This document shows positions 37,726 to 50,695 of a DNA stretch of 64,000 nt, piece by piece. Where the stretch lies: the NCBI GenBank assembly GCA_030562195.1, contig CM060200.1, forward strand, positions 8,556,001 to 8,620,000, read 5' to 3'. The notes under the pieces were generated by a model. The model worked only from the letters and a program-made list of their open reading frames with translations, had not been told where the DNA came from and did no database searches. A program made the translations under genes and the position numbers. Within the stretch, counting starts at the first letter, position 1; each line of letters opens with the position of its first letter. Origin of the DNA: Nipponacmea schrenckii. Lineage: Eukaryota; Mollusca; Gastropoda; Lottiidae.

Positions 37726-40700
37726 CTATTGTTTTCATCTTATCTACAATCGTTCAATATAATTATTAGTGTCTTCATATTATAAATGGTATTATATAGC
37801 TATGAGCGTTTTCATCTTATCAATGGTATTATATAACTATGAGTGTCTTCACCTTATCAATGGTATTACATAACTATGAGTGTCTTCATCTTATCAATGA
37901 TATTATATAACTATGAGTGTCTTCATCTTATCAATGATGTTATATAACTATGAGTTTCTTCATCTTATCAATGGTATTATATAGCTATGTGTCTTCATCT
38001 TATCAATGATATTATGTAACTATGTGTCTTCATCTTATCAATGTTATTATATAACTATGTGTCTTCATCTTATCAATGTTATTATATAACTATGTGTCTT
38101 CATCTTATCAATGGTATTATATAACTATGAGTGTCTTCATCTCATCAATGGTATTATATAAATATGAGTGTCTTCATCTTATCAATGGTATTATATAACT
38201 ATGAGTGTCTTCATCTGATCAATGGTATTGTATAGCTATGAGTGTCTTCATCTTATCAATGATATTATATAACTATGTGTCTTCATCTTATCAATGGTAT
38301 TATATAACTATGAGTTTTTTCATCTTATCAATGGTATTATATAAATATGAGTGTCTTCATCTTATCAATGGTATTATATAACTATGAGTGTCTTCATCTT
38401 ATCAATGGTATTATATAGCTATGAGCGTTTTCATCTTATCAATGGTATTATATAACTATGAGTGTCTTCACCTTATCAATGGTATTACATAACTATGAGT
38501 GTCTTCATCTTATCAATGATATTATATAACTATGAGTGTCTTCATCTTATCAATGGTATTATATAACTATGAGTGTCTTCATCTTATCAATGGTATTGTA
38601 TAGCTATGAGTGTCTTCATCTTATCAATGATATCATATAACTATGTGTCTTCATCTTATCAATGGTATTATATAACTATGAGTTTTTTCATCTTATCAAT
38701 GGTATTATATAAATATGAGTGTCTTCATCTTATCAATGGTATTATATAAATATGAGTGTCTTCATCTTATCAATGTTATTATATAACTATGTGTCTTCAT
38801 CTTATCAATGTTATTATATAACTATGTGTCTTCATCTTATCAATGGTATTATATAACTATGAGTGTCTTCATCTTATCAATGGTATTATATAACTATGAG
38901 TGTCTTCATCTTATCAATGGTATTATATAACTATGAGTGTCTTCATCTTATCAATGGTATTATATAGCTATGAGCGTTTTCATCTTATCAATGGTATTAT
39001 ATAACTATGTGTCTTCATCTTATCAATGGTATTATATAACTATGAGTTTTTTCATCTTATCAATGGTATTATATAAATATGAGTGTCTTCATCTTATCAA
39101 TGGTATTATATAACTATGAGTGTCTTCATCTTATCAATGGTATTATATAGCTATGAGCGTTTTCATCTTATCAATGGTATTATATAACTATGAGTGTCTT
39201 CACCTTATCAATGGTATTACATAACTATGAGTGTCTTCATCTTATCAATGATATTATATAACTATGAGTGTCTTCATCTTATCAATGGTATTATATAACT
39301 ATGAGTGTCTTCATCTTATCAATGGTATTGTATAGCTATGAGTGTCTTCATCTTATCAATGATATTATATAACTATGTGTCTTCATCTTATCAATGGTAT
39401 TATATAACTATGAGTTTTTTCATCTTATCAATGGTATTATATAAATATGAGTGTCTTCATCTTATCAATGGTATTATATAAATATGAGTGTCTTCATCTT
39501 ATCAATGTTATTTTATAACTATGTGTCTTCATCTTATCAATGTTATTATATAACTATGTGTCTTCATCTTATCAATGGTATTATATAACTATGAGTGTCT
39601 TCATCTTATCAATGGTATTATATAACTATGAGTGTCTTCATCTTATCAATGGTATTATATAACTATGAGTGTCTTCATCTTATCAATGGTATTATATAGC
39701 TATGAGCGTTTTCATCTTATCAATGGTATTATATAACTATGGGGTCTTCACCTTATCAATGGTATTACATAACTATGAGTGTCTTCATCTTATCAATGAT
39801 ATTATATAACTATGAGTGTCTTCATCTTATCAATGGTATTATATAACTATGAGTGTTTTTCATCTTATCAATGGTATTATATAGCTATGAGCGTCTTTTA
39901 TCTTATCAATGATATTATATAACTATGTGTCTTCATCTTATCAATGGTTATTATATAACTATGTGTCTTCATCTTATCAATGGTATTATATAGCTATGTG
40001 TCTTCATCTTATCAGTGGTATTATATAACTATGTGTCTTCATCTTATCAATGATATTATATAACTATGAGTGTCTTCATCTTATCAATGGTATTATATAG
40101 CTATGTGTCTTCATCTTAAAAATGATGTTATATAACTATGAGTTTCTTCATCTTATCAATGGTATTATATAACTATGAGTGTCTTCATCTTATCAATGGT
40201 ATTATATAGCTATGAGTGTCTTCATCTTATCAATGATATTATATAACTATGAGTGTCTTCATCTTATCAATGGTATTATATAGCTATGTGTCTTCATCTT
40301 AAAAATGATGTTATATAGCTATGAGCGTTTTCATCTTATCAATGATATTATATAACTATGTGTCTTCATCTTATCAATGGTATTGTATAACTATGAGTGT
40401 CTTCACCTTATCAATGATATTATATAACTATGAGTGTCTTCATCTTATCAATGGTATTATATAGCCATGAGTGTCTTCATCTTTTCAATGGTATTATATA
40501 ACTATGAGTGTCTTCATCTTATCAATGGTATTATATAAATATGAGTGTCTTCATCTTATCAATGGTATTATATAACTATGAGTGTCTTCACCTTATCAAT
40601 GATATTATATAACTATGAGTGTCTTCATCTTATCAATGGTATTATATAGCCATGAGTGTCTTCATCTTTTCAATGGTATTATATAACTATGAGTGTCTTC

Positions 40701-40915
40701 ATCTTATCAATGGTATTATATAAATATGAGTGTCTTCATCTTATCAATGGTATTATATAGCTATGAGTGTCTTCATCTTATCAATGATATTATATAACTA
40801 TGTGTCTTCATCTTATCAATGTTATTATATAACTATGAGTGTCTTCGTCTTATCAATGGTATTATATAATTATGAGTGTCTTCGTCTCATTAATGGTATA
40901 ATGATTATGGTTCAA
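37726..40915 (+). repeat. Minisatellite, 35/37-bp units, about 85 copies
   Basis: The 37-bp unit is TATGAGTGTCTTCATCTTAT plus CAATGGTATTATATAAC. A 35-bp form has TATGTGTC in place of TATGAGTGTC. Variants (GAGCGTTTT, CACCTTATC, GTATTACAT, GTATTGTATAG, GAGTTTTTT) recur in the same order, which shows higher-order structure. The array ends about 0.9 kb before the gene 2 first exon. Confidence 0.96.
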
Positions 40916-41822
40916 TAAGTATGATAGTTTAAAACAATGAGAGATATCAAGAAAATGATTAAGTGATCACCAAGAAATTAAAAAATAAACACAAATACCA
41001 ATGAATATTGTAATTGCCAGGAGATATCATAGTCAAATATTATTTTCTAACTTTTTCTTATTTCATCATGATAACTTATTTTTTTATGATTTCCCCCTTG
41101 GGACTAGTGTTTCTGAGATACATCAAGTATAAGTTTACAAAAATATCAATATATCCCTAATGTAGGCCACGAGAAGTTCAATGCGGTTATATGTTAATGT
41201 TTTATAAAACAAAAATACTATCAAAGTTATCAAGATGTACAAATTTATGTTTACACAACATTGTTAGGATCAGATAATCTGAAGAAGGAGTCTTAGAATT
41301 GGTTGTTAGAATTATTTCAACTTTGACCTATAGTGTCATTAATTAGAGGCGTTTACGGACAAAATAACACCACTTTATTAGTTCACTATTTACCAATAAG
41401 CTATAGAATGTTCATTGGTATTCCACCTATTTAAGTTCTTAGCTTAATCACTTTAACGTAGTCGTGATTGGGCTCCTTCTGAAGACAGTAAGAATTCACG
41501 AGAAGCGTGGGTACTTTAAATCCACTAGATGAGACGAATGGTTGTGTAGTAATGTTATTAAACTATACGCCTGGAAGTTGTTATGTGATGTCAGGGTAGA
41601 AACGTCGAATGGTTTGTCCATGGATGGATGCTTAAGTCCTAATAGCTTTCTACTTTTACCATTAACCAACTTGTTTCATTGAAATCGGACGTTATAATTC
41701 CGTTTTAACAATGATAGCCGCGAGGAAAAACGAAAAACAATAATTCTCTTGAGATATTTTAATATATATTTTTATTATCAGCTTATCATTCATACTCTTA
41801 GGACGAGATCAACGTTATCATC
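40916..41822 (+). other. Immediate upstream region of gene 2
   Basis: Unique AT-rich sequence between the minisatellite and the gene 2 start codon. Possible splice acceptors end at about 41780 (TATTATCAG) and 41801 (TACTCTTAG), so the transcript may start in an upstream exon. No promoter element can be named securely. Confidence 0.4.
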
Positions 41823-42203
41823 ATGAATGTCACCGTCAAAATGGAGACATTGAACGACTCAAACGTATCATGCTGGATTTTACCACCGGAACCAAAATAC
41901 TGTGGTACCAGAGAGGGGATGATAGAAGTTATCAAAAGTTATCTACAACTTAATTCCATAGAAATATTACTTTTAACATTGAACATAGCGGTATTTGTGA
42001 TCGGAATCATCGGTAACTTTTTAGTATGTTATGTAGTATATAAATGTAAAGCCTTACATTCTGTGACTAATTTCTTTATTGTTAATTTGGCTATTGCGGA
42101 TTTTGTGGTGTTGTTGATATGTTTGCCTCCAACTATTGTACAGACTATGTTTGAAACCTGGTTTTTTGGAGAATTTATGTGTAAACTTATACACGGATTA
42201 CAG
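41823..42203 (+). CDS. First coding exon of a second allatotropin/orexin-type receptor (partial gene)
   Basis: This exon encodes 127 residues in the same architecture as gene 1 exon 1. The N-terminus has three N-glycosylation sequons (N2, N11, N14). TM1 is about 46-73 (GIIGNFLVCYVVYK), TM2 about 81-103 (TNFFIVNLAIADFVVLL, then CLPPTIVQ), then ETWFFG and the TM3 cysteine at 120 (FMCKLIHGLQ). It ends CAG|GTAAGA in phase 0, at the same codon as exon 1 of gene 1, so the two genes share an intron position and are probably tandem paralogues. The start has A at -3; a second in-frame ATG lies at codon 7. Upstream TACTCTTAG (41793-41801) could be an acceptor for a 5' non-coding exon. TM3-TM7 exons were not found up to 64000, so the gene is cut by the window or is incomplete. 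Confidence 0.85.
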
Positions 42204-45200
42204 GTAAGAATTAAGAGGACATTCTATACTTAAAGCAATATGATATATTGTGACATATGTTGATTTATAACTTTGTTTAATTATCTCTATTTTAGCCTTT
42301 ATTATACCAATTGTTGCTCACAGCTATATAAATTAATCGTAAATCAGACACTCAGTCTACTTTGCCAATGGCCTGTACTTCTAAAGTCAATTTTCTTATC
42401 ATGTCAAATCTTCATGCTTCCAAGTATAACGAATCATGTTAGATCTGTTACTGTTACAATGGTTAAAGGGACAGATTTTCCATCCGTTTGACCAATCATA
42501 TCTTTGTCACAGAAACGGGATTTTTTTTTTACTTAAGCTTATATGTCACAGCGATCATAGTTCACCACCGATATTTGTTCCTTAAAATCCACGTGTCCAC
42601 ATTTATTTGCGTTTAAAAGATTATTACGACGGTTATTTCTTAATGGTTGGTGCACACGATCGCGACGGATTTTTATGCAATCCGCCGAAAAAATAGTGCC
42701 CGGTCTAGTCGATGGCGATTTTGTTTTTTCTGCTGATTATTTTTACCGGCAATTAAATTTGCCTCCGACAGTGTATCGCAACGTGTTTCTCCCCTCATAA
42801 TCGAGCGTAAATTCGCTGGGATTTTAATCGAAAAGACGTAAAAATACGCACGTTTGACCCCACTATTAAACTCTGCGATATATAGAAAATACATATAATG
42901 TTTACTTTTTGGGGGGCATTTCTTGTAGTTCTGAAGACTATTTGAATATATTCAAGACACAAATCAACCTCTGAATTTTGCGAATCTATTCTTTAACTCC
43001 ATGTTACAGAAGCTCAAGCCACCGAAAGATCATTTATTACTGAGGAAAAATATATCATTCCATCTGCAGAAGTTAATTTTGAAAATTTGCACTCTAGACG
43101 TCTTAAATCATTAGCTGTAACTTAATTATCGTTTTATGTCTAAACATTATTGTGATTGATTTACGAAATGAATACAGTACCACTTTAGAGTTTATGTTTT
43201 GTCAATATTCTTACACAAATTTTATCCAAACTTGATTGAGATATTTATTCACAATCTTTCTGGTTTCCTCTCGATATTGGTACAAATAGAAAGGTTTTGA
43301 AAGAGTTACGAGATTTTATATTCTAAAGAATTCATTTTTAACTTTATAAGAGTGATTTATTGGTGGTCTGTTATTAAAAGTGCTATATCATATTCAAACA
43401 ATGTCTTATAAAGGTCGCCAGACACATTCACAAACATATTTTCAGTCTAGACAAACTTCTGGAGGTAGTCATATTGTAAGCACGTTGTGAACATGATAAT
43501 ACATGATTTTACATAACAAAGGCACTTTAAATGACTGACTTTCGTCATTATTACATGGGCTTGTAAGAACATTTGATGAGATGACCTTAGCCCCCATCAA
43601 AACCATAAACCTCAGATCATTGTTGTATATCATTGAACAAAAGTGAACTATATCTTATACTGGTATCGTAGCATGGTTTCAGCCACATTTGTTTTCCGAG
43701 TTTCCATGTATTCGTTATACTTCCTCGGGGCCGTGGTATTACAAGTGGGGGTAAATTGCATATTCATAGCTAAATATTGTCTAATCAACATTGCCCCTAG
43801 AATATTTCTAGGGCATCTCAGCCAATCAAATCAAATATCTCGTTATAGACACTTTATACTCATTTCTATGCCTACAAAACGAAGTGCTACGATCCTTGAA
43901 CATTGTTGCATAGCTGTTTTATCAAAGGACAGAAGGAGCAGGAAAGAGGAGGGGTGCTGCGTTTCAGTTTATTATTATAAAATTATCTTCTAGTCTGCAA
44001 GGATATTCACATCATAGTTTGCAAAGTCTTTTCAAATTTGAAAACACAAACGATTCGGTTAATTTTTTTTAGAGCAACTCTTCTACCTCAAGTGACATTG
44101 ACTTCGTAGACCACAGACATTATAGAAATATTTTAACTTAATATATTGTATCTATCGTGGATGGACGTTAACGCGTGCGTTCGCTTTCTTTTTTCATGTA
44201 CCCCAAGCCAATTTAAACGGATTGAGAATATACCAAACACACTGAGTTAACAACATTTTCGAAAACCAGTTACTAGTATTCTGTTGTAAGATTAATTTTT
44301 GGTATATTACTTAATATATCGTAAGTGCCATTAAAGTTTAAACTCTTATTTGAACCTTAAAAATTCAATACATCTTAATTTAGGAAAATCGTTTCTCATG
44401 ACGCCACAAATGATACAGACTGAATAATTCTCAATAATTGAAATGGTTTAGTATTCTTGTGCCATAATAACATGGGTCAGTACGACGTCGACCAGAATGT
44501 CATCGAGGCCTCCAAACAATATCACGTTAATTTTGATCATATCGTTAGGCAAATTTATCGAAAATATATCCCGGGGTTATATCAAACAGATAGAGCGAAT
44601 CGAATCTCTTTGTAAATATTCCCGTATTCGTGTAGTTCAAACCCCAGATAATTGTCTCAGAGATACGGAATTTGCATTTATTTTCATCACCAGACATCAT
44701 ACTTACATTCTCACACATATAATTGTTTAAATGTCGATTCTAATATACATTATTTAAGGATATCACTTGGAAATGATGTTTGGGCTTTCCCATTACAATG
44801 GAGTGTAATTTCAACGACCTGGACCAATTTTATAAATAAAACAAGACTTACCTAAGGAATTGTACTATAAATTAACAAGGCTTGGCATTAGCTGGCAACC
44901 AGCAGTTTTTTGTACTTTTTGTAGGTTGATGCTATTTTTATAATTACTATAATTGCTCATTAAAAAGTCGTCAATGATAATTCAGAACAGACTATTAGTT
45001 AGCATGGTTTATTTCGGTCAATCATAGTTTACAGAGTGATGTTCTAGACCTGTTTTACTGATACAGAACACTTGATAACAGAAACTGTCATCAGATTAAT
45101 CATTTGCCTATTGTTTTTGTACTTTCTTATGTATTTTGTTTTGAGGTGGAATGTCAGCGTAAAAAACAGTTCTGATAGTCTTGGAATGAGGAGGGACTGT

Positions 45201-45734
45201 AGAACATTTAGTCAGAGCGTTAACGTTTGAATATTCTATGACGTAATTTTTTCGACAAAGATCAATGCCAAAGAACAAAGACCCACTATTGGACAGGATC
45301 CTCGAGGCAGGAATCCTTGTAAATAAATGGTGTTTCGTTCTTTATTTGACCTTGCGTTCATAAAATAAATATTACAATATTTACAAATTATAAACACATA
45401 TTCCTTCGAGCAATTTCAAATGGAAATGACCTCCATTATAAAAAGAACAAATTTCATAACCATTATATTTTCAATGTTTTTTTTTTTATAAACGCAAAAT
45501 CAACGTTAGAAAATCACTTCGATTTTGAATCAGATATTTCAAGCCAACACGAAAAAGGAAATAAACTAGAGCTAAGTACAGCACCGTGCTTGGAATTCGA
45601 CATTTTGCCAAATAGCCTTAAGCCCTCTTTCGAACTTAGATACCTTTTATAAAATGCAACTCTTTGAGTATGTTAGAGAAAGTGATAGAGACATACAAAG
45701 TTGTCATAAATGTCAATTGTGAGATGCCTATAAA

Positions 45735-45900
45735 ACCAGTTATTGTCAATCAAGATTGTCATACCTACGGATAGCTGGGGTCAAGGACATTATACTTGAA
45801 AATTTCAAGGTCATCGAAGGTCAAGGTCACACAATATAGATTTTTGAATTTTCAAAAATTTCAAACGGGAATAAAAAACTTTAATTCAAAATCAAAAGTC
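45735..45900 (+). repeat. Single dispersed unit of the AGGTCA repeat
   Basis: It matches the 23.04-23.40 kb units in order: TCAAGGACATTATACTTGAA, AATTTCAAGGTCATCGAAGG, TCAAGGTCAC, then ATATAGATTTTTGAATTTT. AGGTCAAGGTCA is at 45818-45829. Confidence 0.7.
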
Positions 45901-47884
45901 TGTTGCCAGCATTTTTTTTTTAAATAAAAAAAAATGCTCCACTCTTATGATACGGCACCTGCGTGACTTTTATTTTATTTTTATTTATTTCTTCTTAAGT
46001 GATTGGAATTATCTATTTCAGATAATCTATACTGTTTCTGTCTACATTTGTGAATTACCCCGGAAGCATATTTGATGTGGCCATCTCTCTTTATCCTGTA
46101 AATTTCAGATCGATCCGATAATTAGTGCTCGAGTTGAAAATTTTTCAAAATATTTTTGTCTATAAAAATTTCATTTTTTCATTTTTTTGTTTAAATCCAT
46201 CCGCTAAATCGACTAATAAAAATAGAATAAAAAGGAAACCCGAGGTAAATCAGTGTATAAATAAGGTCTACAGGTTTTGTCTACATATAAGTCACTTTAG
46301 GGTAACCAAAAATTTCATATTATATATAGATATTAATTGTTGATCCCAGCCCATTACAACATTATGGTAGGGGTTTTCAGCCTTGGGGTCGTGTCCCCAA
46401 TCTGGGGACGTTTGAAAAAACTCAGGAAAAAAAAGAACGCGAACCTTATATAATCACAAAAAATATTTGTTGTGTCTGTTAATATGTTATGGTTTAAGAT
46501 TTAACGCAAGGCCGTACGGGTGTAATTTATTATACAATATGATTATATGAAGATAATTTAATGAATTTTTTATATAATCTATTCGACGGTTATGGTAAGT
46601 CAATATTTGAAATGAAATGGGGGACGCGTACTTTTTATTAACTAAAAACTTTGAATTCCCCTGATCAAAGGTCACAACAGAGATATTCTATCATTTTCAG
46701 TTTGCTTCCCTCTCCCCCCTCCCCCTCCAAAAAAAAAAAATTTTTTTTTCTCTTATGATAGCAAAGCTTGACATCGATTAGAATCGAAGCAATAAGTAGA
46801 AGGCCACAGCAGGATGGTACGAAGACAGCAAACAATGTTAATTAACTTTCAGTGTGCGCTGTCGCGTTATTATTACAAAATAATGAATAGATTGATAGAT
46901 AAAGAATTATAAGAATACATATTTAACACAATAGGAAGGCTTGTTTGGACTATTTTATTAATTAACCTAAATATTTAAAATCCTGTCTGAAATCTCAATT
47001 ATGATTGGAACTAATTATGACAAAATAGAATAGTAGAGTCTGTGTCGAAGGCTTTTACAATTAAATAACATCGTCTGTTTTAGACCTTGCCACATGTGAT
47101 AATATCGAAGCTATCCGTCGGAACCAGAAATAAAAAAGAAACAAGTCCTACTGTTGGTCTGCTCGGGACAAATAAGGACAATACCTGATACCTTTATCGC
47201 TTACAAACCATACCAACAATGGTCCATGTGTTCGGGATACGATGGGATGCATCCTGCATAGAGGGGAATTTAACCAACCTACGCATTTAATTTCCAAACA
47301 TACAATCCGAACATTTTTTTTTTTCAATATGCGTCATTGACGGAGGGAATATTGACTTAGACTCATACAAACAGACGCAAAGCGAATACAGTATCCAAAC
47401 TCAACAAAAAAGAAAAGTACCTATTGGCACTTTCTTTGAAGTTTTCTTACTAACGTTGTGTGTGTGTTTGAATAAATAAACAAGAGTATTATTAAGATAA
47501 GTACAGTTCATTAACTAATAGATGTAATGTAATTAAACGAAGGCAGACTAAAATATCTAGTCTCGTATCTACCATAAATTCCTTTACAAATCGCGTAATA
47601 TAAATTGTTTCGTAATTTACACTCTAAGAATACGCCTGAATGCATGATAATTCAGGGCTTTTTTTGCCTTGATTGAATGCCAGATTATGCTTTCAAATGA
47701 TAAACACTATTCATTCTATGACATTAGATAGAGTTTTACGTTTTGAAGTGTAAACAGTTTATCGCGCATGCGTATTGAATCTTCAACCTTGACCTTTTCG
47801 TGCTTTTTTGTTTTTTGATGGAATGTTAAAGCTCCCTCGATCGTTGGTAATCGCTTAGGCTAGTTCCTCTGTCCTTGCATAATT

Positions 47885-47980
47885 TCTCCCATTACACACT
47901 GCATGGCGTTGTCCATCTTCTTTAACCCATTAGGTACAGAAGATTAGGACGTAAAACTCCATTTATTTCATTTAAATTTT
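47885..47980 (+). mobile_element. SINE-like 3' tail, copy C
   Basis: It shares CATTACACACTGCATGGCGT and TTGTCCATCT with copy B, followed by CATTAGGTACAGAAGATTAGG and ACGTAAAACTCCATTTATTT. The element head was not identified. Confidence 0.5.
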
Positions 47981-49626
47981 AGTTCATAACATCTACCAAA
48001 TAAAACATGACTCCCCCGCCGACTTGAGGAATTCACTAAGTCGTATAAGGTATATGCCAAATACACTTACCTATCATTACTAAGTGTATTTTGATTGAGA
48101 ATTTATGTGCTGGGAGCTAATAGGCTGGATGAATTATTTTTCAGCAAATTACAAAGTGTTGAGCTCTACTGCAAGAAGTATTGTGGCAGATTTGCTATCG
48201 AAGCATGGTTTGCTCATTCTCCAGCAAAACCTGATGATAGTTTACCACCTTTAGCCACCCCCTTAGCAGAATCCATTGCTGATTATTATATTATTGTTTA
48301 TTTGACATATTAATCATTCACGTACAATTAAATTATTTTCATACCCGGAACCACAAGGCATTCATTAATGAGAACGAAGTGAAATAATGATTCTAACTGT
48401 GCTGCTGACGAACGCCAGTCCAACCATACACTTTCATCCTTAAATACCGTTACAATTATGATAATGGATTTTGATCATCACAGCCTAAGGTCTATGTCAG
48501 GTTTCTTCAAAATTACTCTTAATGTGAGATGATTTCTAATTGCATAATAATTATAGCAGTATCAATATCGAAACATGACGATGCGAATGCAATTTTCTAC
48601 TATATAAAGATAAAAGAGAAAGCTGAAAAGCAAATTCATGATCGCAAAGATTTAAATTAGAAACCACTTTTCTTATCGTGTGATTGAAACAATGTTCAAG
48701 AGAAAATAAACAAATCATTATCAATTATCTAATTATTTTCAGTTGGACATATTTGATTGAGTTTAGATGAGGACGTTATTTACAGAGTGTTGTCATTTAA
48801 CATCGTCCCAGGAATACGTCAGGAGAAATGTAATTTTAGAGAATCCCGAGAGTGCATTCTGTTACACAAGTTCTTCTATGTAATCACTCGTTTAAGTGTC
48901 TGTAACAAGACTGAGATATACTAGATAACTCGTTCAAGATCGATATCAGTCATATGAGCGTTACTAAAATTAAACCATCAAATATACCAAAACAAACTTT
49001 CTTTATAACTTGTTAAGATTTCATGATAATCATCTCATAGTTTAATGTAATTCTCAGCAATTCTCTCATAAAATTCTCTCGGCGTCTGGCATATTTTACA
49101 TTTAATGTGTTTCATTTCCTTCATATTATAATATTAAATGCTCATTTTTTTTGTAATATCTAGAGTTTCTCTATGACATGTATGTAATTATCACACCTCA
49201 GTACAGGTTCATAAGACAGCTTCATAAAAACAATATGAACTAACACAGGTTAATAACTGTGCCAACTATTCACAACAAGGTCATTAATTCATGCGTCAAG
49301 CATGACATTCTTTGAAGTTGACAACGTAGTTAAAACCATAGATAAACGGCATGAAACGGTTCCACATAACATATCTTTGACTACACGTTTCCATTCAGTA
49401 ATCACATAAACGTGTTTACCAAGGTCTTATTTGTTATACGCAAGGACAATAAGCAGACAAGTGTAAAGAATATAAATATCAACCCGTGCCACTGTAACTT
49501 AGCTCATACGACTAAATGGAAGGTTCAATTTCCAAAAACTGGCTGTGCAGCTGGATATTATTTTGTCTTGAAAACAAATGTTGGCATGAAATGAGCCCTA
49601 GTCATTTATGTAAAAATAGCGATGGC

Positions 49627-50695
49627 CCATCGTAATACGCCCACCATTGGCAGCCAAAACACATCAAGAACGCAACTTCTTATCGTATTCACAAGAAATT
49701 TCTGGACAAAGTCAATAACTCAAAGTAAATATTTTTCGGTAAGCTAAATTTGCAATCGGTTTCTTCTTTGGGTAATTCAAAAGGCTCAAATCATGCTTTG
49801 TCAAAATCTATCAAGAAACCAGATCTCTATCAAGTCTACAAAGAATCAGAGGCTGATAAAGTGAACACGTTTTAAAGAACAAGGGCAATAACTCAATAAA
49901 TATTTTTTGATTAGTCTGATATTCAATAGGGTCTATCCTCGAGTTATAACAAACACTCACACCAAGTTTCATCAAATTCCATCAAGAACCCGGCTCCCTA
50001 TCGTGTTCACAAGGAATTTTAGGACAAGGGCAATAACTCATAGTAAATATTTTTCGATTGGTTTTATTTTCGATAGGCTTCATCCTTGGGTCATTACAAA
50101 GACTCATTCCAAGTTTCATTAAAATCCATCAAGAAATGTGGTCTCTATCGTGTTCACAACAATTGTGGACAGGCAGACGGACAGACGGACGGACAGACAG
50201 ACAGACAGGCGGGCAGAAGGCTTTATCCTTGGATGATTACAAACACACACACCGAAATTGGTCAAAATCCATCCAGAAACCATCTCTCTATCATGTCCAC
50301 AACACATTTTTGAACGCAAAATGAATGTGTTTTCAAGAAGAAGGGCAATAACTCATCAATTTATTTTTCGATTTGTCTGATTTTCAATAGTCTTCATCCT
50401 TAAGTTATAACAAGGAATCACACCAAATTTCATCAAAATCCACCAAGAAACACACTCTTAATCGTGTTCACAACAAATTTTCAGAAACAAGGGCAATAAC
50501 TCATTGAATATTTTTCGATTGGTCTGATTTTCAATAGGCTTCTTCCTTGGGTTATAACAAACACACTCACCAAATTTGGTCAAAATCCATCAAGAAATGT
50601 GGTCTCTATCGTGTTCACAACAATTGTGGACAGGCAGACGGAGAGACAGACAGGGGCGACTACAATATACGTCCACATTTATGTGTGGGCGTATA
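49627..50695 (+). repeat. Dispersed repeat block with internal ~150-180-bp subrepeats and GGACAGAC runs
   Basis: About five subrepeats share AAGGGCAATAACTCA, TATTTTTCGATTGGTCTGAT, TTTCAATAGGCTTCATCCTT and CACACCAAATTTCATCAAAA, then TATCGTGTTCACAACA. Two carry CAGACGGACAGAC-type runs (about 50169-50215 and 50629-50655). TACGCCCAC near 49637 and its inverted form GTGGGCGTA near 50684 bound the block. A TATACGCCCACTGGCAGC fragment occurs at about 31810. Confidence 0.75.

Larger units (their letters stand above)
42204..49620. other. Presumed gene 2 intron, left part
   Basis: No GPCR-like exon, conserved motif or opposite-strand gene was recognised. It contains a GTTAAAGGGACAGATTTTCC sequence near 42462 that resembles MITE ends (no partner found), one AGGTCA unit at 45.7-45.9 kb, a C-rich/A12/T10 simple stretch near 46700-46750 and a SINE-like tail at 47.9 kb. 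Confidence 0.5.

Noticed and set aside
37222..37769. Overlapping open frames of 63-103 codons
   Set aside because: They are translations of the 32-bp minisatellite in different phases, not a gene.
42462..42482. TTAAAGGGACAGATTTTCC as the left end of another MITE
   Set aside because: No matching inverted right end followed by TTAA was found within about 600 bp.
43643..43993. 116-codon open frame considered as a later exon of gene 2
   Set aside because: It lacks ERW/DRY, TM proline or NPxxY motifs and does not align with gene 1 exons.
50160..50215. CRISPR-like array because of repeated GACGGACAGAC
   Set aside because: It is a simple repeat inside a eukaryotic dispersed element, with no unique spacers.
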